Shown piece by piece: positions 54,705-64,000 of a stretch of DNA of 64,000 nt. The number at the start of each line of letters is the position of its first letter. Position 1 is the first letter of the stretch. A program made the position numbers and the translations under genes. The notes under the pieces are model-generated. The model saw only the letters and a program-made list of their open reading frames with translations. It was not told where the DNA came from and made no database searches. This DNA comes from Cyprinodon diabolis (Eukaryota > Chordata > Actinopteri > Cyprinodontiformes > Cyprinodontidae). The stretch spans positions 6,022,974 to 6,086,973 of the forward strand of contig CM060065.1 of the NCBI GenBank assembly GCA_030533445.1, written 5' to 3'.

Positions 54705-56149
54705 TTCTGTTGAGTACTTCGTCCACCACTGGCTAATTGACAGAACTGGTTCTTCCTTGTTGGGTTCATTCATGTAGCAGCTGTGTTTAGTTGCTCCAAA
54801 GTTGAGATGTGAAAATTCCCATTTTCTCTACATTCTGTATACCCCACAGCTGAGCCTGTATGTTTATCCCTGGAGTGAAAGTACACAGCACAACTGTTAG
54901 AGAGCAGACCATGTGACCCTGCTGGCCCTCCATAGATGGTTGTGACCTTCTTTTGCCTGAAGATAATCCCTGTTCCTTTGCTCGCCCCCTTACTGCTCTA
55001 AGGACATATTCAATCTAGATTGGATTGCTCTATTAAGTATGGAGACTGTGTCATGCTACATGCAGATAACCTTGTGTTATTAGCTCCCTGATGGCCAATC
55101 AATACTCCACTTTCTAGCTGCAGAGGCTGAACCAAGTCCCTCACCTAGATAATCATCTCTTAATGTTGGATGCTGAATAATTGGAAGCCTCTCAATCCCA
55201 GCCTGGTTGACAAGGATGGTTTGCATATTAAGAACATTGCACTAACGGTCTATCATTCTGAAGAGGGAGAATAAACATTCATATACATAATGTTTTTGAG
55301 ATAATGAGCTGGGATGCATTATGAAACTGCTAGAAGCCAAAAAAAAAAGATTGATAAAAACAAGAGTGTGGTTCTTTTAGTGTTGATGTTGCTGTAATAA
55401 TATGCATTGTGAGGAAAAGATAGCATTTCTAACTGACTGAAATAGATCTGCAGGAGAATTGAGTCTCCAGTGGCCATTTCTCTGTGGAGTGGGGAAATCA
55501 TCTTCCCACTGAGCAGCTGCTCTCTAGCGGATGGGATTGACATGGATGATGAGGATGGTGATGATGTTTGAATGAAAAACTCCCTGTCCATCTGTTCAGA
55601 TACACATTTTTACTGCCTTTCTTGGTGCTTTGCTTTCCTCCTCTTTTGCTCAAACACAATTAAAGGTTGTTTTTCTTCTTGAAAACTTTCTGATGTGGAG
55701 CTTATTTTAGTGTGAGGACCTTAGAGTCCCTCATATTAAGAGCACGTGTCTTTAAAGCTTCCAATGTTTCAGACAGGACAGTCTAAGCATCTCCCTAGGA
55801 TTATTATTTTTTTTTTTATATTAAAATATCTTTTTTTAGACATGTTGCTTAAATACCTTGCGATGTGAGGACTTGAAATCCAGTGAGCTCACAGCTACTG
55901 GATTTTCCAAGGTTACAAAGAATTTATTTATTCAAGAAATGGCTTCATTAGACATCTGAATGTGCTCTCATGTGCCACTGTTTAAATGGTTTCCGCTGAC
56001 ATGGCCCTCATTTAAAGTAAAACAGTATTTTATTCTGTAACAACATTATTAACCTCTTGTTTTACATTCACACCTAACACAATTTCAGCAGCAAAAAAAG
56101 AACCTGCTGCTTTATTTTGATGCAGGTCGACATTAAGGTCAGACACACC
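54705..56149. other. Intergenic stretch with a possible conserved block at 55010-55300
   Basis: No gene. 55010-55300 is unique, with 'atctagattggattgctcta', 'tgatggccaatcaatactcc' and 'ggtttgcatattaagaacat', and reads like regulatory sequence; inference only. The 90-residue frame at 55319 (-) has no domain. Confidence 0.3.
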
Positions 56150-56153
56150 TTAA

Positions 56154-56664
56154 AGGTACACTATGCAACCGGTGTTTATTTTCCAGCGAGGCTCCACCTA
56201 GAGGGCGAAAGTAAAAGTGCACTGTCGTAAATATGCTCAGCTGTTCTCCTGGTTTCTCCGTCAAGCCAGGCGCGGTTGTTTTGAGCTTAGCAGACAGGCG
56301 AACGCAACGAATTACCATGTCTACTGCGGTAAGTGACTATTTTGTTCTAATTTTTGAGTTTGAAAATTCTCGCTGGTTCCGCCATGATAACTGCACAAAT
56401 ATCGCCACTGCGCTAGCAACGAGCATGCCTTTCACTGGGGGCGTGTAGCAGTTCTCACTGTAAAGCAAGACCGACTCTTGCGATGCACTAGACTTCTGAG
56501 TCTGTGGGTGCGGGCCGAGGGCTCCTGCAATTGCAAGTACGGTATTTCCCCTACAGACCACCAGGGCGGCCGAGAAAACCTTTGTTCGACCTGAAATGAC
56601 TCATTTAATCATCCAAAACGTTATGGAACACATTAATTAACTGAAAATGTTGCATAGTGTGCCT
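56154..56664. mobile_element. piggyBac-like MITE bordered by TTAA
   Basis: TTAA stands at both edges (56150-56153 and 56665-56668). The 16-bp termini, AGGTACACTATGCAAC on the left and AGGCACACTATGCAAC inverted on the right, differ at one base. Length 511 bp, G+C-richer than surroundings. The opposing frames at 56233 (+) and 56337 (-) show no transposase motif. TTAA targeting is characteristic of piggyBac. Confidence 0.85.
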
Positions 56665-56754
56665 TTAAAAGCATCTTTGATGCTCCTTGTAAATTGTCTT
56701 TATACATCTAATGCTTGTGTTGCTTCTGTGTTCAATTTTTGCTGTTATAAGAGG

Positions 56755-56966
56755 GTAAAAAGTAGCTTTTCCTCTCCACTGTCATTACAAGCATGCTTAG
56801 TGTGAGGGATTGCCTTTGAGTCAATGAGTCGATGCAATCAACTGGTTTTCCTTAGATAGAAAACTTTGAATCAGTTTGACTGGATGATCTGGTGAACTGT
56901 AAAGTGCCTTGAGATGGCATATGGTGGGAATTGGCGCTATAGAAATAAACTGAATTGAATTGAAAG
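56755..56966 (+). mobile_element. L2-type LINE family A tail
   Basis: 'cttttcctctccactgtcat', 'gagtcaatgagtcgatgcaa', 'gtaaagtgccttgagatggc' and a 'ctgaattgaattgaa' end. Confidence 0.85.
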
Positions 56967-57008
56967 ATTATGATCCTGGCTTAAAACATTGTTTTGCAGT
57001 CGGAGCCT

Positions 57009-58190
57009 ATGGGTCCTTAAAGCCTCCACCAAACCTGAGGGAAGAAACCAGCCAAAATGGACCCAGCAGAAAAGCAAGTGAGGTTTTAGGACTTTTAAGA
57101 GAAACACTTGATGTCCTACCTAAAATCAGTCCACCTTGAAGGCGGTGCCACCCAAGAGGTAAAGAGGGCACTACCGACTGTTCCAGAACTCCCAAATGTA
57201 TTTTTATTTTTTTACAGCTGAATGTTTAGCTGAGTGGAACATACAGACTGCCTTCTCTCAGCTCCTAAACTCATCTCCACCACCCAAACCTTTACTCTGT
57301 TTACCTGCTTCCACAGCTTCTGCTCCCCCAGGGACTTTTGCTTCCAAGCTTAGGCACCGAAACTACGGCTACGACTACTACAGCTTCTCCAATCGGTCAT
57401 TCTGACGCCGACGCGCCCTGTCCTGTGGGTCAGCCAGCTGCTGGCCTTACACCGCTTCCAAGCCAGGCCAGTTTCCTCTGTGGTCTTAGCCGCCGCCTTC
57501 ATGACTCCCAGCTGTCCCCACCTCTAAGGACTGTTAAACATTCAATTGGCCCCACACAGTGTCAAATCCCAACATCAGGATTTAGACATTTTTTGTTTTT
57601 TTTTTTATTGGAAGAATGAGGATTTTTTTCCCCCTTTTCTTCCACCTCCATCAGCTTTATGCCACTGACTCTTTCTAGGGCCAGATCCCCCTAGTGGGTC
57701 AGTTCCCAAACCAGAGACCCCTGAGCGTGTCCTGTGTTGTCCAGAGACCCCTGAGCCCCATGATGGATCAAGTTGTGAAACAGTGAACTGTGATAGCTCC
57801 AAGGTTGTGAAACCTCCAGGGGCAGCAGTCGGCAGTCCCCAAGCTACTGCTGCAGAGACCCCGGTCTTCAGGGTTCCTGCTGCAGAAATCTAGCAGGATA
57901 GCAGTACTCCAGCGGTCCTCCTTCGTCACCGACCTTAGAGTTCCCGGAGAACTCTGGAATTGTTTGGATGTACAATTCATCTAAACAATTAAAATTCAAG
58001 TAAAGAAAAAAACCCATAAATGACTCCTGAAACTCTGCTTCGAAATGTTTTTATGTTTTGCCTCATTTGCCTTTTAGTCTGTATTAAATCAACAGAAGTC
58101 ACCTCTGCCTCCTCCTCTCCGAGTTTGGGTCCTCAAGGCCTCCACCCAAACTGACAAAAACAGCATTATATCCGAGATGTCTGGCAGAAA
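57009..58190 (+). pseudogene. Second degenerate gag-like, proline-rich retroelement segment
   Basis: 57220-57400 ('gctgagtggaacatacagac', 'tttaccttactctg'-like C/T-rich DNA) aligns with 18545-18665. 57800-57950 ('ggcagtccccaagctactgc', 'gcggtcctccttcgtcaccg') aligns with 18825-19010. An ATG at 57058 (MDPAEKQV) resembles a gypsy gag start but stops soon after. 'ggtccttaaagcctccacc' (57011) and 'ggtcctcaaggcctccaccc' (58127) are near-identical and may be LTR ends. No pol. Identity is inferred from the pair. Confidence 0.4.
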
Positions 58191-58480
58191 GAGCTTCAGA
58201 GCTGGGGAGAGATGGCAGCTGTCTAAAGCTAGCTCCTGACGCTAACGGCAGTAGATTGGAGCATCAGCCGGCCAGGGAGGTTCAGAGCTCAGGAGAGCAG
58301 GTTGGCCACAGTCTGTGACGGAGCTAACGCACTCCAGTGCTTCAGCTTAAAATGTGGTAAAAATAAGTTTAACCTGATGTGAAGGGCAAACAGAGGAAAA
58401 CGTGTGTAAGGTATTTCATATGTTGATGTCTGATTAAATGTTTTTGCAGGATATTGATCACTAAAGAGTTAAATTACTTA

Positions 58481-58546
58481 AATGAATGAATGAATGAATG
58501 AATGAATGAATGAATGAATGAATGAATGAATGAATGAATGAATGAA
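58481..58546 (+). repeat. (AATG)n microsatellite
   Basis: About 16 uninterrupted AATG units. Confidence 0.97.
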
Positions 58547-58717
58547 TTGTTTATGCATTTGTTAAATTAACAATAACATGTTTACTTACCTATTTTTTTA
58601 CATGATGAGCAGTTCTGGAAAGAAGAAGAAAACAAAGAAAAATATCATATGCACAAAAATATTTCATTTTAACCCCCTCACCACACCGAGGCACCATCTG
58701 TCTCTAAAATTAACACA

Positions 58718-59444
58718 GGCAAGGCCAATTTATTTGTATAGTACAATTCAGTACAAAGACAATGCAAAGTGCTTTACACGATTAAAATATAAGAAAATAA
58801 AACAGAATCAAAGCAAGTGGAAAAATAAATAAAATAAAATAAAAAATGCAGAAACAAAAAAGTAAAAAAGCAAAAAAATAAAAAAGTTGAACTAATGATG
58901 TTTCAGTTGAACTGTTTAACTAGAACAGTCGAAGGCAATCCTAAACAAATGTGTTTTTAGTCTTGATTTAAAGGAACTCAGGCTTTCCGCACTTTTACAG
59001 TTTTCTGGAAGTTTGTTCCAGATAAGTGGAGCATAGGAACTAAATGCTGCTTCTCCATGTTTAGTTCTAGTTCTAGGTATGCAGAGCAGGCTGGAGCCAG
59101 AAGACCTGAGTGGTCTGGAGGGTTGATACACTGATAGCAAGTCTGTGATGTATTTAGGTGCTAAGCCATTTAGGGATTTATAGACTAACAGAAGTATTTT
59201 AAAGTCTATTCTCTGAGATACAGGGAGCCAGTGGAAGGACTTTAGAACTGGGGTGATGTGCTCTACTTTCTTAGTCTTAGTGAGGACACGGGCAGCAGCG
59301 TTCTGGATCAGCTGCAGCTGTCTGATCCACTTTTTAGGCAGACCTGTGAAAACACCGTTGCAGTAATCAATTCGACTAAAAATAAACGCATGGATTAGTT
59401 TTTCTAGATCATGCTGAGACATTAGTCCTTTAATCCTGGAAACA
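58718..59444 (-). pseudogene. L2/CR1-type LINE ORF2 C-terminus with 3' tail, reverse (family B)
   Basis: The minus-strand 168-residue frame (59422 to 58916) reads [77 protein letters not shown] and FKSRLKTHLFRIAFDCSS. It is open to its natural end and differs from the copy at 54003 at only a handful of residues, implying recent activity of the family. The 3' UTR ends at 58718 in the complement of 'aaattggccttgcct'. It is truncated on the 5' side at 59444, exactly where the duplicated 285-bp block begins. Confidence 0.92.
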
Positions 59445-59729
59445 CAGTTGCCTCATATTTCAATAATTACAGTCATCTGTTTTCTAATTGTATTCATTCA
59501 TAAAAAATATTCTATTACAGTTTGTTCATCATTTAAACTATGCAAAAGTTTAATTCCATCCACAGATGAACACTTTCATTTTCATCATGAGAACGTAGAA
59601 CATACTGTAGACCATGGAAATGATCTTTCCTCTCTGACCAGGTCTTGGTTTAGAAGACTAAATACAACTTTAGCATCATCTGGTGAAGTATTTTGTTAAG
59701 CTTTCCACACAAAGAGCGTTGTTTTTATA
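59445..59729 (+). repeat. 285-bp block duplicated at 63716-64000
   Basis: From 'cagttgcctcatatttcaat' to 'gagcgttgtttttata' this matches 63716-64000 without a difference that I could find. The shared 83-residue frame (MPHISIITVICF...) has no recognised domain. The second copy runs to the window edge, so the duplication may be longer. Confidence 0.9.
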
Positions 59730-59979
59730 TCAACATTGAGACTACAATCTAAGAGTTTTGGGGCCCATCCTGTGCAAATTTATACAGAGGTCACTATGAC
59801 TTAAAAAGTGCTGTACATCTTGAGTCCATCTCTTCCAGCTAAATCACATGAATCTGTGTGTGGTTGAAAAGTCCACCTTTACCCTAACACTAGTGATTGT
59901 GCGCACTGCAGCTTCATAAAGTCACTGGTCACATTCTGAAGAGTCATTCACTGACTGGCAGGGTAAACTTTATCTAGCT
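59730..59979. other. Intergenic stretch
   Basis: No gene or repeat recognised. Confidence 0.4.
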
Positions 59980-60390
59980 GTCATCTTCCTGTCTGCCTCT
60001 CCCAGGGTGGTACTAAGGGCATGGACATCTGTGCCAGCTTTACGAGGGGAAACATCCAGCGAGTGTCAAAGTGAAAGAAGAGACATTCTCTTATCCAAAC
60101 AGAAGGATATAACGGTCTGTCAGGCTTGCAGTATGGATGCTGGATCATAGATGTTCTGGAACCTGACAGCCAGCCAACAGCCCCCCCGCTGGAGGCTGCT
60201 GTTCCAAGGGCACAGATATGGCCAGGCACCAGGGGAGCTTCAGAAAGGATCTGCTCTGTGAGGGATTTGGGGGTGAATGCTGTCATTCCTGGATCACTGG
60301 AAAAGGCCGGGACCATGGACTCAAGTTCAGCACACGCCACCGAGGGGACGATCGGAATCCGACTCACAGACTGCATCAAATAATCTTATG
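59980..60390. other. Unidentified G+C-richer unique segment, possible exon
   Basis: On the plus strand 'tcctgtctgcctctcccag' (to 60005) is a strong splice-acceptor-like sequence. Two of the frames after it stay open for a while: one reads GGTKGMDICASFTRGNIQRV to a stop; the other VVLRAWTSVPALRGETSSEC to a stop at 60148. The minus strand also has a 132-residue open frame (60379 to 59981; ELESMVPAFSSDPGMTAF, HPYCKPDRPLYPSVW). I recognise neither. It may be a host exon, a processed pseudogene piece or chance from composition. Confidence 0.25.
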
Positions 60391-63128
60391 AAATAGCTCA
60401 AAAGATAGACATGGTCAACTGTATGGACATTATATACTATTTAAACATAAATTTGTTTACTGTTTTACTAAAATCATAAAAGATACAAGATGTCAACTAG
60501 GGTGGTCAAAATCTAAAAATTATAATATATTCAAACAATGTATCCTGATATTCAATACTAACCTGGTATCTAATCTAAACTCAAGAGAAGATTTTTTTTG
60601 CATATTTTTTGCTCGTGTTTTTATATACAGTATATGAATTATTTGCAAAATTATTCTGATGGTTTTTGATCATAGAAGTTCAACTGCTATAAAGTCACTG
60701 GCTAGATGAGTGCTGCCTGAATGAAAGTCTGAACTTTTCAATGAAATTAAATCCTTAAATTCTGGTTGAGAACATTTATTTCAAACAGTATTTAAATATC
60801 AAACCTTTAATATAAATCTTATGAAATTTCAATACAATATATTTAAAACCTCTTTCAAACACATTTACATGCATCCATAATCTGATGCTTCAGGTACTGA
60901 GGTCATATTAGTTTTATTGTTTTATTAACCTTGTGGCTGCGGCGCGGTTCTAGGCTCAGTGTCAGAGATGGAGCAAAAAGCAGGGCAGCAGGAAGGCAGA
61001 CAGAGTTTATATCGTCAGCATCATTTACTGCACCTCAGCTCCAATCAAGTAGACGTGGAACATGTTCCCTTTGGAAAGAGGAATGTTAGTGGGTTATATT
61101 ATATGAAATAGATTTCAAATGAACTCAAATAAACAATCAATAAAATAACGCTTGATGTTATTTATAAGTTCAGCAGCTCTACATTGAAGTGATTTTCCTT
61201 CTATTCAGAGCGTGTAGGAAACAAAGCAGCTACCTGTTAGGACCTAAAGGAACTGGAGGAAAGTAAAAAAAAAAAAAAAAAAAGCCTGCTCTCCCTGCAG
61301 AAGATGCGCCACAAATTAAGAGGGATTAAATTCCCTTAGGTAACCTACCTTAGCACAACGGCGGTCCAGCAGGTCAAAGATGAGGCTCTCCTTCTGAGGT
61401 CATGGCGTTTACTCATGTTAGCCACGCGGAGTCCTTTCCATAAAGCTGTGCATACACTTTACGATTCTTTGCCCTTTTCTGGACGATTTTTCACTCGTGC
61501 GGGAATTTTTTCAATCAGGCCGAGTTTCAGCCTCATCTTGCGTCCTACGTTGTGTAGTATACAGTGGGTACTGAGGGGCGATCAGCCTCTCACGACCAAC
61601 TCACGATCAGGAATAGTAAGGTAAGAAAATCAAACACGTTTGAAATTGAGTCAGCCGTCGTGGACAAATCCTGCTGTTGAAGCAGAGCTACGAGCCGAAG
61701 GGAGCTCTTTTTCTTCTTCTTCCAGATTGACGTGTCCGACCAGCTCCATCTCTTGGCGCTGTGTCCAACGTGTGGTTTTTGGACGTACAGTGTGAGCAGG
61801 TAGATCGCATCAGAGCGTTGGGCCATGAAGTGTAAGAACATGCATTGTGAGCTGTAATTTTAAACCCTGTTGTTTCGTCGTACAGTTTGAGGTGTAGTTT
61901 CATGCAGCGAATGAAAATATCTGTGCATGCTTAATATAATCTCATTGCCAGTGCAGGTAACCAACATTTCCCTTTTGAACTTCAAACACAAATAAATGGT
62001 TGTATGCTGTACCTGTACTTTTGGAAAGTTTTCCACTATTATTATTGATTATTATGTAAAACAATGGGATCAAAGAAGCATTTGATCATAAAGAAAGAAG
62101 CTCTTTTTATTTACCATGATTACAAAAGTTGAACTCTTATAGTTATTGCTCCCCCACTCATTTCCCCTCCTTTTCCTGCTCTTATCCATTAAATGTCCAA
62201 AGCTTTCAAAGCCCAGCAATCTAAACTTGGAAAACCTCCTTTGCTCTTTAATCTAATACATGTGAAGTACTTCAGTGTTATTTGCATTCCAGTACAGGCA
62301 ATAAAATCTTGTAGTACAAGTTTATGAGCTTTAGTAATTTGTGAATGTAATGAAGGATAAAAAAAAGGGATTTTGTAATCAAGGGTAAAGAGAAAGTGGG
62401 AAGGAGAGGAAAGGCATGATAGTGCGACAGACAGAAACAGAGATAAATGGTGTGATCAACGTGGCTCATCCTCTTTGACAGCTTCATCAAGAGGCTGAGG
62501 AGACACACAAACACCCAAATATTCCACTGTTTTCTTAGAGGGACTTTTTGGCTTCCATCCATTTTTATGGCCTAAGGAAAAAAAATACAAATATTTTCAT
62601 CATGAGGCATTTTTGAAGAGCCTTCTGGTTCAAAAAGCATAGATTGAGGAAACCATTGAAACTCCTGAAGAACAGCGACATATAGCTAGAAATGTTATTA
62701 ATTCCAACCTGTAATTGTAATATTTTGATAGAACGCAGCTCTTCAAAGTCCAACCGTGACCATAAATCTATATCCAACCATTAGCAGTACATATCTAACC
62801 CTAACCTAAACTAAATTAACGACTTAGTGCTAAGCCAATTTCTAACCCTAAAACAGCAATGCTCCTTATGGGGCCCAAAGTCACAGGATGCTCATATCCT
62901 ATTGCCTTTGTGTAGGCAAAATGGGCCTTAGAACATAAGCAATACATTTCTACACACATAGTCTCTCTACACTGTGTGATTGACAGCAAGCAAGTCCTGA
63001 GTGAGTGGAATTGTCAGGAGGGCTGTGGATCAAATGTGTGTCACCAGCAACTGAGGGCTCAGTTTTATACAATACTGCACTGAAACTGTCAGATCTTGTT
63101 CTGCAATGAAAAGTTGTGTAAAAATCCT

Positions 63129-63131
<3 letters not shown>
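60391..63131. other. Intergenic stretch with a possible MITE at 61400-61910
   Basis: 61400-61910 is G+C-richer with inverted short motifs ('cgatcagcctctcacgacca', 'actcacgatcaggaat', 'acgtacagtgtgagcagg') and looks like a non-autonomous DNA element, but no clean termini were found. An 18-base A-run lies at 61266. Degenerate TTAGGG-like 'ctaaccctaacc' at 62795 is too short to mean an interstitial telomere. Confidence 0.3.

Positions 63132-63216
<85 letters not shown>
63132..63216. repeat. (TA)n microsatellite
   Basis: About 40 uninterrupted TA units, directly adjoining the minisatellite. Confidence 0.98.
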
Positions 63217-63219
<3 letters not shown>

Positions 63220-63715
63220 CTTTGATTGGACAGGGTAATGGCTAACAGGCTGAAAGCAGGCTTTGATTGGACAGGATAATGGCTGGCTGGAATCCTGGAA
63301 TCAGGCTTGGATTGGATAGGATGATGGCTGACAGGCTGCAATCAGCCTTTGATTGGATAGGATGATGGCTGACAGGCTGGAATCAGGCTCTGATTGGACA
63401 GGATAATGACTGACAGGCAGGAATCAGGCTTTGATTGGACAGGATAATGGCTGGCTGGAATCCTGGAATCAGGCTTGGATTGGATAGGATGATGGCTGAC
63501 AGGCTGCAATCAGGCTTCAATTGGATATGATGATGGCTGACAGGCTGAAAGCAGGCTCTGATTGGACAGGATAATGACTGACAGGCTGAAAGTAGGCTTT
63601 GATTTGACAGGGTAATGTCTGACAGGCTGAAAGCAGGCTTTGACTGGACAGGATAAGGGCTGATAGGCTGAAAGCAGGCTTTGATTGGACAGGATCATGT
63701 TTGACAGGAAGGAAT
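63217..63715 (+). repeat. 41-bp minisatellite, about 12 units
   Basis: Unit form 'aggctttgattggacagg' plus 'ataatggctgacaggctgaa' and AGC/ATC. Ten units are about 41 bases; units 2 and 6 are 45 bases with the variant 'ggctggctggaatcctgg'. Units 2-3 and 6-7 are near-copies of each other, showing a higher-order duplication of four units. 41 is not a multiple of 3, so the minus-strand PVKACFQPV-type frames are not protein repeats. Confidence 0.93.
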
Positions 63716-64000
63716 CAGTTGCCTCATATTTCAATAATTACAGTCATCTGTTTTCTAATTGTATTCATTCATAAAAAATATTCTATTACAGTTTGTTCAT
63801 CATTTAAACTATGCAAAAGTTTAATTCCATCCACAGATGAACACTTTCATTTTCATCATGAGAACGTAGAACATACTGTAGACCATGGAAATGATCTTTC
63901 CTCTCTGACCAGGTCTTGGTTTAGAAGACTAAATACAACTTTAGCATCATCTGGTGAAGTATTTTGTTAAGCTTTCCACACAAAGAGCGTTGTTTTTATA
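63716..64000 (+). repeat. Second copy of the 285-bp block, reaching the window edge
   Basis: Matches 59445-59729 throughout. At its left it adjoins the minisatellite rather than the LINE found at the other copy. Either a segmental duplication or an assembly redundancy. Confidence 0.9.

Noticed and set aside
62790..62850. Telomere-like CTAACCCTAACC motifs
   Set aside because: Only two short, imperfect occurrences; too few for an interstitial telomere.
63217..63715. Regularly spaced repeats resembling a CRISPR array
   Set aside because: Units are contiguous 41-bp tandem repeats without unique spacers, in a vertebrate-type sequence.

Overview
The window is repeat-rich vertebrate DNA, most likely from a teleost fish. 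The evidence is A+T-rich spacer, many short microsatellites, L2/CR1-type LINE 3' ends, hAT, Tc1, piggyBac-like and EnSpm/CACTA DNA transposons, a Ty3/gypsy chromovirus and an endogenous-retrovirus solo LTR. I cannot name the species. I recognise no intact host protein-coding gene, tRNA, rRNA or CRISPR array. Every recognisable protein similarity belongs to a mobile element, and all of those look broken.

Layout. 1-9 kb holds a DNA-transposon end, an L2-type LINE 3' end, an LTR-like fragment, a Tc1-type MITE (6992-7390) and a LINE reverse-transcriptase scrap. 9.9-11.5 kb is a THAP-domain repeat split by a complete hAT element with an 8-bp target duplication. 13-19 kb holds LTR-like repeats, an (AT)n tract, a small MITE, an exact 161-bp tandem duplication and a degenerate proline-rich gag-like repeat.

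19224-28816 is the centrepiece: a complete EnSpm/CACTA transposon (27-bp terminal inverted repeats with one mismatch, 3-bp TCT target duplication). Its minus-strand transposase has a clean GT-AG intron and has been split by a 4680-bp Ty3/gypsy chromovirus (20888-25567, 5-bp ATTGC target duplication). Removing the insertion and one copy of the duplication restores the transposase reading frame. The gypsy element is itself crippled: the LTR/gag junction and the integrase core are deleted, and pol has frameshifts and stops.

28.8-50 kb holds two more THAP-repeat copies, several MITEs, two tRNA-derived SINEs, two hAT pieces (one nested in the other), a RecQ-helicase-like Walker A exon in a dispersed element, many L2 tails and a 400-bp solo LTR with an AGCT duplication. 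50-64 kb holds L2 copies with reverse-transcriptase coding, a hAT C-terminal fragment, a TTAA-flanked piggyBac-like MITE, a second gag-like repeat, an unidentified G+C-richer segment near 60 kb, a 41-bp minisatellite and a 285-bp sequence that occurs twice, apparently identically.

Functionally this looks like intergenic or intronic DNA built by successive transposition. A few unique, non-repetitive stretches (about 14.3, 33.2, 41.5, 45.8 and 55.1 kb) resemble conserved non-coding elements of a gene desert, but that is inference only.
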